From contig JADFUC010002255.1 of NCBI GenBank assembly GCA_019722365.1, forward strand, positions 434,001 to 498,000: a stretch of DNA of 64,000 nucleotides. Direction: 5' to 3'. Made by a program: the position numbers and the translations under genes. The DNA is from Lithospermum erythrorhizon (Eukaryota; Streptophyta; Magnoliopsida; Boraginales; Boraginaceae). This document shows positions 48,900 through 60,320 of this stretch, one piece after another. The notes beneath the pieces are model-generated. The model saw nothing but the letters and a program-made list of their open reading frames with translations. It did not search any database and was not told the DNA's origin. The stretch's first letter is position 1. Each line of letters begins with the position of its first letter.

Positions 48900-50935
48900 A
48901 TGTTTAAGGCCTTCAAATCGATTTTTTCCAAACATTTGAATTAAATCAAAACTGAATTTTGTGGCGTTCTTCCGTGGACCGCTCGTGGCCGAGACGGGAT
49001 GTTCGCCACCATTGGACGTAATAACTTTGCTCCTTACCAATATTATGTTGATAGTATGGCGTTTCTCAAAGGGATATTTCGATGAAATTAAAAATCTCAA
49101 GTCAGTAATGAGAATATAATAAATCTGGGTCGGTTGGTGGTACATTTCTGCTGGGCAGATCTCGAGATGATATCAATAATTTTGAATGGTATCGATATAT
49201 CGAGATCTAGTATGAGATGAGTAGTAAATATAAGCCTCGGGAAATAACACATTTGAAATCTAAGTTTACTGGAGATTTGGCACGAAAGTGGAGAAATTAA
49301 CTAAACCAAACGAAAGCTTAAATCGCCCTTAAATATCTTATCATCCTTATCATTCATCATTATCCAAAACAAATCTCATCCTCCTCTTCTCCAAGGGATG
49401 GATCAACCTCACTCTCCTCCTCCCCTTGGAATTTTTCTTCCAATTCTTGGTATTTCAAGACACAAAAAAGCTGATTTTCATCTTCCCCTCATCCTCCTCT
49501 ACGAAACAAGGTAAGAAAGTTTGGAATCTTTGGGATATTTCATGAGTTTGAAATGTTTCACTTTTGTTGACTTTGAGAAATTGAGTTTTTAAAGGTTGAA
49601 ATGTTATGTAAGTTATTCTCTAAGCTTGTATTAAGTGATCGTGATTATAATCGATTTTAAGTTGAAATGTATTGATAGGTTATTGACTTTTATGTTGACT
49701 TTTTCCAAATTTCTTAAATTGTATGATGATGTTATAGGACTTTAATAGTTGTTTCGAGTATAATTTGGATGTTTCTGAGGTTGATTGGCAGAGGATATTT
49801 GCTGAGTTAGGTTATTTCAAGTCGAGTAAGAATTGGCTTTGAACTAAAGGATTATAATGGGTTAATTAGTTTGCGATTGATTGTTGATCGATGGAATGTG
49901 ACTAACGGTTATTGCTGGGATAACAAAAGCTCGATGACCTAATATCGGGAGTTGGCGAGGTCAGTAAATCAATGTAAAGTTGTTGAAATTTTAGGTTGGG
50001 TATACTAATTCTCTAGATGTGATGATTACTAAATGGTTAACTTGAATTATGAGATGGTATAATACTCGGGTTTATATAGATCTTAAGAGAGGTTATTCTA
50101 CGGAATATGTTATAATGTATCATTTCTCTCGAATAAAGAGTCGAAATGAACGTAATTCCAGACTGGCCAGAGTTAAGATTATCGCTTTTTGGGCTCGAGG
50201 TGAGTACAAATCTCAATGATGGGAACCCTTCATATATATTATGTTACATATTTGCATGTGTTGTCACGACTATTTTGACATGTGTATCAGGTGATTACGA
50301 TTGGATATTATGTGGAAATTGTGATTTATGATTCATATTATGAAATAATTGAGATTTGATTGATATTACAGGATAATTATGAGATAATTGAGATTAGGAT
50401 TCATGTTACGAGATTGTGGGTATGTAAGGCCAGGTACTGTGTCAGCAAGCATGTCGCCACAAGGCGTCACAAGCAGACGTTGCTTTTGATCAAGCTGGGC
50501 GCTATATTTCCGAGTCAGCGACTCCGACCGTGCCTGGGTGTGGTGTGCATATTGTGTGGGTAGCCCCGTGATTCGGGAGTGTTGGGTGATATGCACATTG
50601 CGGTGTAGCCTGCCTGGGAGGGGATGGAAAGCAGCCTCATCTCGATTATTTCGAGGCGGATTCCTCATATGCGTATTATTTGAAAGCGATTCTCATATGT
50701 GCATATTTGTGAGGTGATTCTCATATGTGTATTATTCATGAGCTTTTATCTCATTTGTTGGTTACGATGGTAATGAGCAAAGTTCGCCCGAATCATGGGA
50801 ACTAAGTCAAGTAACGCGGCGCAAAGCCAAGGACAATTTCGAGGCCGTAGGGAGCCACCTCTAGAATCTCACACGGACGGTACGGCTGATAAGTTGCGGG
50901 CTCAACTAGGACGCTGAGTATTTAAGTAGGGATGT
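48900..50935 (+). repeat. large gypsy LTR, plus strand, left part (copy A)
   Basis: Same layout as the nested gypsy LTRs: the TGGGTCGGTTGGTGGTACATTT phase, a pyrimidine-rich leader (49380-49510), then GTTGACTTT-type motifs (49570-49710), GATTCTCATATG tandem units (50680-50750) and AAGTAACGCGG-type sequence. It stops at the Cassandra-like LTR and seems to resume right of the inverted copy B. Confidence 0.55.
50630..50765 (+). repeat. short tandem repeat in gypsy LTR copy A
   Basis: Three to four units of about 35-40 bp contain GATTCTCATATG(T/C)G and TATTAT or ATTTGTG. Related units (GGATTCTCTAT, GGATTCTCATTTG) are at 53628-53680 in the right part. Confidence 0.6.
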
Positions 50936-51215
50936 TGTAATACCCAACCGCAAAAATGTGTGTTTCAGGTGCGCATGGAAGAGCAGTTTGATATGATTTG
51001 ATTAGTACAACTCATACCACCGAGATGCATCTTTTTTTTCGGAAGCTCACCTTATAAGAACTCCATTGTTAAGCCGCAGGCTTGACCCGGGTAATTTTAG
51101 ATGGCGAATTCACCTCGAAGTTTCTCAATGAGCAATGGAGCGAGACAAAACGTACGAGCACCCGTGGTGGGAGGCCACCAAATTCAATAACGCATCGACT
51201 GTGTGGCGGGTCACA
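50936..51215 (+). mobile_element. Cassandra-like TRIM LTR with a 5S rRNA-derived segment
   Basis: It begins TGTAATACCCAACC and ends GCGGGTCACA, 280 bp, the usual size of Cassandra LTRs. The middle (about 51010-51130) is a degenerate 5S rRNA: CATACCACCGAGATGCA, then AGAACTCC..GTTAAGC, GGCTTGACC, TAG.ATGG, ACCTCGAAGTTTCTC. These match, in order, the 5' region, the internal promoter A box and intermediate element, and the C-box region of plant 5S genes. It is not a functional 5S gene, because the boxes are mutated. The right end touches the inverted gypsy LTR, and no 5-bp duplication is visible. Confidence 0.7.
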
Positions 51216-53540
51216 TGCTAATTATATCTAATCTCGCCCGAGTCGCACGCCGAGGTTGGAATCGCCATCAACCTATATATCTCAGTCACCATAACATGGT
51301 CGACACGAACACTGCTTAATTACCACAATAAAACCGATAGTTTCGATAAAAAAGTGAAATAGTTCGAAAACTCAAAATGTCAGAATACGTAGTTTAACCA
51401 TCGCGGCACGCCACTAAACTAAGTGCAAAATTTCATCACATATCAAGTTCCAAAATATTCCACAAATAGTTTACAATGTTTCAACATCCCAAAACAAATA
51501 TGGAAAGACCGAGTACATGAAATTAGAAAAAGTGATCAAGCCGAGGATCTCTAGCCACTGTCCCTCACCTAAGTAAATCCACGGACACCCACGAACCCGC
51601 CGACCACTTTATGGCACCCGGCCAACTGGGGCGCGGGAAAGCGGGTAAGCTCGACAGCTTAGTGGAAACGAATCACTCGGATGGTAACTTACCCACATCC
51701 GAGGTATAAAATTAAGAGTATAAACGTAGCGATAAAGTAGATATATATATATACAATACGGAATATACCACCATTCAAGGCATCATAATGTAAATACTAA
51801 TCATTAACAAATACACACATTATAAATACATTTCTAGCTAACGTTAACTCACATGTCATACCCTGCATCTCATCACAATCATTACTCCAGTAAAATAGCA
51901 AAAATCTCTGCCCATCGGTCCGAATCATAACAATAATAAAATAACTTACGAAATGAAACACAATAACATCATTTATCACACTTCATCCTTTTCCCGCAAA
52001 GCTCACCCTTCAACACCCAACAACAACATATCCTTTTCCCCGCAAAAGCTCACCCTCGAACACCCAACATCGCTTGGCTATCCTTTTTCTCGGTAGGCTC
52101 ACCCTTCTAATACCTAACATCATCCCAAATATTCCCAAGTCAACCAATTCACAATCTACACATAATACCAAACACAACCATCACAATAACCAATGTAACA
52201 ACTACGATACACACGCAGTACAACACTCTCAGATAGAACCTATACTCCCATTATAAATATACACGATACGCCCAAAACAAAAAATATACTTTACATGAAT
52301 TACACCCAACATAAACATACTCAAAGAATTTACATTCAACATAAATATACCAAACATCGATACACTCAAATAACTATATCATAACGCATCTAATACAAAT
52401 GCAATTCTACAAGGCAACATTTCAATTCTCACAACTAAACACACAAATACGCTCATAACACGTATACATCATTACAACCACCCTACTATACACCATACTT
52501 AAACATAGATAAGGTAACAAACGAAAGTGATAAATCCCCACCTTGGCTAGTACCACTAGCCAAGCAACACCGATCCTCACTGCTCCCATATCCCGAGTCC
52601 GAATGTAAACATTTCGAAAACATAATCACAACCCGTAATCATTTCAACCCCTTTATCCTAATTTAAATACCAGACTTTTTAACCTATTTCAGTTATAAAT
52701 TGACAACTTACATAAAGATTTCTAACTATGTTTCAATAACAATTTCGATGACAAACCTCACTACCCGGACTAAATTCGATAATCACTTATACCCCTATTC
52801 AAATTTCCAACCGATTTGTTTCCAACACTTATAACCCATAATCTCATTTCAAATAATCAAAATAACGTCTAATAACATATTTATACTATCAACCACATTT
52901 TAGCTTAAAGTCAACCCAAAATCACTGAAAGCTTCAACTCGACTATAACATCGCTCCCCAAATATCGATCATTATCAATTCCTTTAATATACTTAGCCTG
53001 TATAATAATTACATCCAATAATAACTCATAAAACCGAAGTCAACCCAAATTTTCCAAAAGTCACCGCCATAAACATCCGAAATTTCACTCAAACACGATA
53101 TTCCAACTCAATAATAACTAATTTACAACCCAAGAATCAATTGGAGCAATAAAAATTCAAAATACCAAAAAAGTCAACAAAACAAGTTGGGGAGATTTCA
53201 CAAAATACTCAAAAATATCGCACCTTTTTTACCTTGAAACGACGGGGATGATGAGGAGAAACTCTCCCGAAAATTTTAGCTCCAAAGCTTGAGGATTGAG
53301 GGAGAAAATTGAAGAAGAAAAATAAAAATGAAAAGGACAATCGGGCTCACACGGCGTAGGGAAGAAGAGAAAAGAAATGGGTTTGGGGGTTGGCTTGCTG
53401 GATAAGTTAAGAAATTGCTGGCCCATTAGCTCAATCGGTGTAAACCCGAACACTTTATTCGCGATCAATGCCTCTCGCTTTAATTTATTCTCGACAACTA
53501 ACTTCCTAACTTCTAACATTATCGCACAAAAATATTAAGT
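51216..53540 (-). repeat. large gypsy LTR, minus strand (copy B)
   Basis: Read on the minus strand it follows the nested gypsy LTRs closely. It has a pyrimidine-rich leader with CCTCAAGCTTTGGAG (about 53300), GGTAAAAAAGGTGCG, then TGATTCTTGGGTTGTAAATTAG and GTGACTTTTGGAAAATTTGGG. Further on come GTATAAATATGTTAT (about 52880), short tandem units (51990-52110) and the end block GGTTGATGGCGATTCCAACC (about 51272). The minus-strand end is TTAGCA at 51216. It has the same family as the LTRs at 27.7-36.4 kb but opposite orientation. Confidence 0.7.
51985..52120 (-). repeat. three-copy tandem repeat in gypsy LTR copy B
   Basis: Units of about 50 bp read (plus strand) ATCCTTTT(C)CCGCAAAGCTCACCC then TCAACACCCAACA. 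A third, more diverged copy is at 52078-52115. Confidence 0.7.
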
Positions 53541-54345
53541 GGGTTTCAATTCACGAAATAAATTTAATAATCTCACATTTTATTTATTAATTAACGAAGT
53601 CGTTACCGGTTTTTACATTTATGGAGGTGGATTCTCTATCCGCTTACTATTTCGCGCGGCGGATTCTCATTTGATGACTTTGATTATCTCTTGGGTGCTG
53701 AGACTGCTTTCCTTAAAATGAATATGCGTATTTATGGTTATAAGCTCATGCGTATAGTATTATGTAACATCGTATAAGAGGATTTATGTGATTTGTGACA
53801 ATTATTCATCGCGGGTACTGTTAATGTGACAAGATACGTTATGATATAAAGTATTTAATATATATGCGATGATCAAGTCTATGGTATTTGTATTCACTCG
53901 CCTAATAGTTGACTCCCTATTCTTATGGGCGTGCTGCTTATGCCTAGGTCTCTAGGGAGCCATCGTTGAGGCCGAGGATCTGTGATAAAGAGCCGCACGT
54001 ACATCTTGGGATGAGGCGGTATGTATTGCAGTTGCCATCATCTTTCCCTTTGTTGTCGATTTGTATATTTCTAGACTTGTGTATTGTATTTCATTGAGGG
54101 TTCTGCTGTCATACTTTCCTATGTCAGGATATGAATTTCTATGATCCTCGAGTCAGACATAAGTGATTTGTATTCTCAAGTTGTCTCGTTGTTTTATTGG
54201 ATATGTTTGCTTGGAACATCAATGATGGAATGTAGAGTTATGTTTTTGTTAATGTCACAGGTCATATCCAAGTATTGTATCCATCGTCGGTGACTCCGCG
54301 CATGTGTCGTTAATGATCTTAACCTCGTGGCGGCCGACGTATGGT
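53541..54345 (+). repeat. large gypsy LTR, plus strand, right part (copy A continued)
   Basis: Matches the distal third of the nested LTRs: CTATTCTTATGGGCG then TGCCTAGG (about 53905; compare TTCTTATGGGCGCATT at 30867) and GAGGCCGAGGATC. It ends with the shared block GATCTTAACCTCGTGGCGGCC and GGTCAC (54310-54345). Together with 48900-50935 it makes one LTR split by the Cassandra-like LTR and inverted copy B. Confidence 0.6.
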
Positions 54346-56051
54346 CACAGACGGGCTCTATAGTGACTACCGGCGGTTAGCGCTGGCTGACCGGAGATCG
54401 GGCGGAGGCCGGTCGTCCGTCGCGTTCTTCATCGGATTTTATTGTTACAAAACCCTAATCCATTTTTTAAAATTATTAATTTTGGTTTTTTGTGTATTTA
54501 TTATCATTTATTGCTATGATAATTGTAATTATCAATTTTAATGATAATAAGTTTAATTCAATAATCCCTTTTATTATTTATCCTTTTATAAATGTATTTA
54601 TTTGAGGATATAATCATGGTAACAATCTCTAGTTAAAATATAAATATGTTTAGATAAAACTTGCTAGTTTTATCTTATTATATTTATATGAAATGATTAT
54701 TGTAATAATTATTTTATTGTATAAATGAAATAGTTATTGTAATAACTATTGAACACAATATATATATATATGTTTATTAATGCATTTTAATAATATATAT
54801 ATTTCATGAATATAATTATGAGAATCAATTTTGAATTAATTTCCTATCACATTTAAATTGTATATTTATGTGATTGATTTTTGATTTGTATAATCAAAAA
54901 TGGAAAGTTTCTATATGATTGTTAATCATGTATTTGAAATTTGAATTGATTGAGAAGTTTTATCTCAACCTCATAATTAGTGTTTATTGCATTTTATTAT
55001 ATAATTGATCATGTATTACATAGATAAGGCCATATTTATTATATATTAATGACGGTTTATTTCATACTTTATTAGCATTAAACCGCTAATGACATTCATG
55101 AGTCATTTAATCCAAGTACTCATTTAATATATTAAATGCATATTTTATGTGTTTCAATTTTATTATATATCAGAATGGAACAAAAAGTATTATATCGATA
55201 TTTAATTTATTGTGGTTTTTTGAAATACTGGCCTCGCTAACCGCTTATTCGTTGTACACTAATTCGCCGAGTCGCTTTATTTTATTTATTTTATTTTTAC
55301 CCATATGCTCGCTGTTGTCTTAGTTGGGTTAGTAACAATGTACACCATGAGTAAGACAAGACATGTCAGCCCACCATGTCACTGAAGTTTCAAAAGCTGA
55401 AGAATACAAGATTGCACTTAATAAGTGTTGGAATAGGTTTATTATTTATTATTTAGACTACAGATATATCTCCTAAATGTGTATTATTTATTTTATTTTT
55501 TATGATGTGCATATTACTTGAGTATGTTAAATAATTAATCAAATAATATGAATCTCACCATAAAATTTAAGCACTCGTATCAAACCAATTTTAAAGTTGT
55601 GAAACTTATCATGATCTTCAGGCACACTGTGATGGCAAATAACGGGTGATCAGATCGTATGGCAATGGACCGCGTCAAGGATTTCCACTAACGTTGTGGG
55701 CTTTCAAATGATCATTCCAACTAATAAGTTGGTTTAATTGGTCGCTTAACCGGTGATTTCCACTAACGTTGTGGGTTCGGTGATACACCTGTTAGGTAGC
55801 ATCCTGTAGGCATGCTGGTAACACAAGAGTTATGTCATGTTTATAATTGGTTAGTTAACCTACTACTATGTCAGGGCCTTCAAAATGTACTAGTATCAGC
55901 TGCTTGGAAATTTCAATATATAGTAGATCTTGCATACTATATTTTGTGAGATTTTGAGTATTGGTATTACTTTACAATTTATTTTGTAAGTGTTTGACAT
56001 GATAGATTGCTAAACTGTTGTCATTTACATACTTATTCTTGTAGAATTGAA
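54346..56051. other. copia 5' region, non-coding
   Basis: It contains a GC-rich patch (54346-54430), AT-rich sequence, and a leader-like part before gag. ATTTCCACTAACGTTGTGGG occurs twice without mismatch (55681 and 55756). The position directly before gag suggests LTR or 5' untranslated copia sequence, but LTR borders and primer-binding site are not resolved. Confidence 0.4.
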
Positions 56052-56865
56052 ATGACTGCCCCTAACCCACCTAACTTCGCTTCGGGCTGCACTTGAGAAG
56101 TGCAAGCTCAACAACTCAAACTTTGATGACTGGTCTCGAAACTTGAGGATTGTTCTCAAGCAGGAGAGAACAGAGTATGTGTTGAACACTAGGGTCCCAT
56201 CCAGACCAAATGACGTTGCCACTAATAGGGAAAGGGAAGCCTACAAAAAGTACAAGTTTGATGCTGTATAGATGTCCAATGTCTTATGCTAGCCAATATG
56301 GAACCACAAAGATTCTAAACTCGGGTGATGAAGGTGAAAACATATGACATGTACCAGAACTCGATGAGTTATTCCGAAAGGAAGATAGAAATGAGATATA
56401 TGACACTGCCTCTGCGTTTCCTGGCTGATAGAAAGTTGAAACGGACAAAGCTACGAGCCCACATGTCATTAAATGATAGGCTTTGGCTCGAACGACTCAA
56501 TGTCTTGGCCCGGTAAGCTGGAAGAACTCGGCCGTAGACCTTATCCTAAAGTCCCAAGTTCTCTGCCAGATAATCTCAACATGCATAAGTTTGAGCATAT
56601 TCTAAACTAACCGCATAAGATGATCACGAATTTGCACAAATTGGAGTTACTACATTCTTCTTCTTCTCGCTTTGCCGTCCAAAACAAAAGGAAATTTTAG
56701 AAGAAGTACACAGTAAGGAAAGGTTCGAGGAAACCTGTTACCAAGATCACAAGGGAACAGAAGGAGGACAAGTGTCATTATCAGGGATTCAAGGTCATTG
56801 AAGTCGAATTCGCAAAGAAATTCCTAGAACATAGGAAAGAATGGTCTAACGACTCACTCAAATTT
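56052..56865 (+). pseudogene. copia gag relic
   Basis: Gag is the structural polyprotein part that packages copia RNA. From ATG 56052 the frame gives MTAPNPPNF, then LEKCKLNNSNFDDWSRNLRI and VLKQERTEYVLNTRVP, then NREREAYKKYKFDAV. These match the N-terminal part of plant copia Gag (the LNGxNFxxWxRxLRIVLKQEKxxYVL type). A stop follows near 56270 and several frames are needed after that: LPDNLNMHKFEHIL (about 56560), KKYTVRKGSRKPVTKITR (about 56705) and a decayed zinc-knuckle zone (KCHYQGFKVIEVEFAKKFLE). About 270 codons of gag can be traced; no protease follows. Confidence 0.75.
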
Positions 56866-57397
56866 CTACGTATATATGTATATATATGTTATTGAATTGT
56901 GTATAATTTTTAAATTCTTGTTCGTGGGTGCTTGTCATTGACTATAGTTCTCATATTTATCGCAATGTGTAGGAACTGTGAGGCAGCAGAAACGACTGAA
57001 AGTTATAGATTTGATTCCGACGTAGGGATCTACGCAGAGGTTGGCAGCCTCTAACAAGATCCATCAGTTTGAATTTTGCCTCCGGGCCATATTTCTAAAT
57101 TCAAATAATGTTTACTGTACCCCTGCTTATAGCAGAAATATTACTACATTCTTTTGGTATTTTTGAATAATGAAGGGTTTTTCCTTCCGTTTCAAAAGGT
57201 GATCCCAATGACTTAGACTTCTATAAGAAATATGTGATAAAGTAATATATTTCTCCAAGATGTCTAGACTCTCTAGACACGTCAATCGAGGAACATAACA
57301 TTGATAAGGCACAAGCCTAAAGGCTTAAAGCCTATATATCTATGGTATCAGCAGTAATAGGTCATATAAGCGAAGTACCGTATCGAACTTCACTTTC
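56866..57397 (+). other. decayed copia interior, unreadable
   Basis: Lies between gag and an integrase-like fragment. No frame is open beyond a few dozen codons and no motif is recognised. Confidence 0.35.
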
Positions 57398-57660
57398 GTG
57401 GAATACTGGTTGCTCTCTGACAGGATCATGCACGACATGAATCTTGCCTCATCAAGTGTGATGACCAACGCCTCTTCATTGGATACAATGAAAGGAAAAA
57501 AATCAGTTTGTTGGGGACTGCGCAAGCAATGTATGGCCAATGAACACATCTCGCACGTAGATGGTTACAACTACTTCATTACACCTCTATCACGATTATA
57601 GTAAATGTGGTTGTGTATCTCGATGAATCCTTCAAGGAACTTATGCATCTTTACTTTGCA
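57398..57660 (+). pseudogene. possible copia integrase fragment
   Basis: An open stretch of 67 codons ends GYNYFIT. In shifted frames the DNA then gives DYSKCGCV, resembling the YFITFTDDYSRYGYVY segment at the start of copia integrase. The remainder is not alignable by eye. It is in the same orientation as the gag relic, so both probably belong to one copia copy cut short by the hAT element. Confidence 0.4.
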
Positions 57661-57689
57661 TCCTTTTTCCGCCGTCCAATCCTTGATTG

Positions 57690-59767
57690 TCACACAACTT
57701 CTATTGTCGTGGGAAGTCGAAGCTCCGACCTTCTAACAGATATTGAAGTTTTGCCATACTAAATGCGTACTCACTAGCTATCGTGAGACATAGAATTGCA
57801 AAATTTCCCTTAGCCATTTTACTCAATATAGGAAAAAATACCTTCCTTTGCTTTCCCACCCCATTTGAGAACATCAATTGGATTTCATGATTGTACATGC
57901 TCATGTCAAAGGTGTTTTCAAGTATCAGTCAACTCATTTAAGTCTCGAGACGGAATAGAAGTACGTGAATAAATTTTTCTACTCATGGCTTTTTAAGGTG
58001 ATTACCTCATTTTTAGAAGATAATGACAATCCATAAGAAGTAGTACTACTTTAATTTATTACTTGAGAATGTTTTTAAAAAATTTGGAATACATGTTACA
58101 AATATGCTTCAATTTGTCTTTTGCATGCATTCTTAGGAAATTAACAAAATAATCTAGGATTGAAAGGCTCCAAACATTCATAAATAAATCTATCCAAGCA
58201 ATATATCTAGTTTAATGGTTGGACACATTATTGCACCGATAGCATATGCATGTGGAATGGGAAGATAATATTTCAAAAATTTCTCTTCCATATTAGGAAT
58301 CATGTCTTTAGCAACAAACTTATCCCTATTATCATGCATATGCATAGCAAGCTCGACAATACATTCAAAAGCTTGATGAATATTGGGACTATATTGAGTT
58401 GAAAATGCTTAGTGTAGTCTTTAAAAGGCGCAAGAAAATGGAGCAACTCTAAACAGTAGGTCCAATTTGAATAGTGATCTTAGGATAATTTAATTTCATT
58501 AGTAGGTTTCAAGCGAATATTATAAAATGATGTAATCTCATCTCTATATTTATATGCACGAGCAAGAAGATCATATGTAGAATTCCATCTAGTCTCTACA
58601 TCCAATATTAATTTTCTATATTTTTTACCACTTGCCAAAACCAATGCCTTGTACTCTTTTCTTTTATTAAAGACTAATAAATGAACTCCATTTCTAATAG
58701 GTTTCGATAAATTCATCCTAAATGATAGCAATTCCATCTTTAGCTACTAGTTGAAGAAATGACATAAACACCTAGTATGAAATAGTTCTTCAAATTCAAG
58801 CCATTTAATTCTAAGAGTTTCAATAGACACACTATTAGCCGATGCATTATTAAGTGAAATAGAACCAACTTTATGTAAACATCGATATTCGAAACAACAT
58901 TGCAATATTCCATCGGTTATTTGAATATTATCATGTTTAGCAACACTACAAAAATAAATAATATGCCTTTGAAGAGTCCAATCAACATCTATCCAATGAC
59001 AAGTAAACAATACATTATATCAAAGTCACAAAAGTAAAGAATATCACTAGTTAAACAAACATTCCAAGTAAATAAATAAAAGCGACACATAAGAAGATCT
59101 TTTTGGTTTAAAAAAATATTTTAAAGGCAATACTTCTCATTAGAAAGTCAGGGATGCGTCCGTCGAGGGATTGACCGCCTCCTTTTGAACCAATCAGCAT
59201 TCCAACTTTCACAATGATTGAAAAGTGCAGCACTGATTTTACCACAAATTTCATTGATTCAAGTCTATAATTTAACTTATCATAAATAAAATTTGGCCGG
59301 TCATAGTCAATAGTTGCTTGAACACCTCCACCTCGCCTCTTACTATCTTCATCGAAGCTTATGATCACTTCTGCAAATGTCTAATAAAATGTCCGGTTCC
59401 ACCTTTTCCTCCCGCCTTGGCAACTATATATTTTTTTACAAAGTATACATGTAGCTTTCTCATTTTCTCGATCGACACAAAGTATTTCCAAACTCATGAT
59501 GTCTTTTTTTTTCTTTGAACAAACCTTTCTTACCGGTGCTAGCTCGGATGATTCTGAGTGGATATTGGGTTTTCATCTCCTACCTTATTTTTGCCTTTTC
59601 ACGACTAAAATCTACTTCTTCCCTCCTTCAATCTCATCATCTAGATCTATATTATTAAAATTATCACGACTAAAAGTTTGGGTCTATTTGAGGGCCGCAG
59701 GTTGGGGTTTATGTCAATTGTAATTCCACCACTCCAATTCTAAGATTCCAATTTTTTTAGGAGCCAT
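57690..59767 (-). pseudogene. hAT transposase (BED finger, RNase H-like core, hATC), multiply broken
   Basis: hAT transposases cut and paste DNA through an RNase H-like core. Minus strand; possible ATG at 59767 (MAPKK). An acidic N-terminal piece (IDLDDEIEGGKK, about 59640) precedes a BED zinc finger split by a frameshift (ATCILCKKIYSC, then GGKGGTGHFIRHLQK, 59460-59370). The core gives RRGGGVQATIDYDRPNF (about 59330), TCHWIDVDWTLQRHIIYF (about 59000), ISLNNASANSVSIETL and LFHTRCLCHFFN. Then LILDVETRWNSTYDLLARA (about 58600), and the dimerisation domain LSKMAKGNFAILCLTIASEY and AFSM (57830-57760). Stops and shifts separate the parts. In NNASANS the position that is normally aspartate in DNASANN is asparagine, so a catalytic residue looks lost as well. 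Confidence 0.85.
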
Positions 59768-60103
59768 TGTAATAAAAAAACCATAATACTAAATAAGTTG
59801 AAATTCTAACAAGATTATACCAAGTAAACAAGTAATATAATAAAATGAGTAGGATGGAAAGATTATACTAATTTCAATGCAAATCCCTGGTGAATCGATT
59901 GAAGATTTATGATGCTAATTTTGGAAATTTTGATCAAATTATTTATCTCCAAGATGAATATATATAGAACATTTATAATCAAGTAGTAAAACTAAGAACC
60001 AAGTATGATATATTTAATGTGTGGAATGAACTAGCTTATATAATTGAAGTAATATGAATTAATGATGATATTTGATGTGAGTAATGAATGAAAGTTGTGG
60101 TTC

Positions 60104-60118
60104 CTTATTTATAGGAGG
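60104..60118 (-). promoter_or_regulatory. core promoter of the hAT transposase (TATA box)
   Basis: Minus strand CCTCCTATAAATAAGGAACC, about 340 bp before the possible ATG. The same sequence context is conserved in copy 1 (38704-38720), which supports function in the ancestral element. Confidence 0.6.
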
Positions 60119-60159
60119 AGAAAAATGTTTATTTTTTTTAACCTACTCAGCCCGTAGTC

Positions 60160-60320
60160 AAACCGACGTCCGCTAATAACGGATATTCGGCTGGCGCTAT
60201 TGTTTACATAACGGCTACTTACCGGACGTCCGGTAGAATAAAGCGGACATCCGCTGCCAAGGGAATCCATTTAAGATGCCTTCTACCGGACGCCCGGTTT
60301 AATTTAGCGGACGTCCGCTA
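60160..60320. repeat. ordered array of 14-bp palindromes, 64-bp period
   Basis: ACCGGACGTCCGGT at 60221 (perfect palindrome), AGCGGACATCCGCT at 60242, ACCGGACGCCCGGT at 60285 and AGCGGACGTCCGCT at 60306 (perfect). The starts are 21 bp apart within a pair and 64 bp apart between pairs. A worn further unit lies at about 60163. Copy 1 shows the same 21-bp pair at 38824 and 38845. Confidence 0.85.

Noticed and set aside
51010..51130. A 5S rRNA gene
   Set aside because: The match to 5S is ordered but degenerate, the internal promoter boxes are mutated, and it sits inside a TG...CA LTR. A Cassandra-like LTR explains it better.
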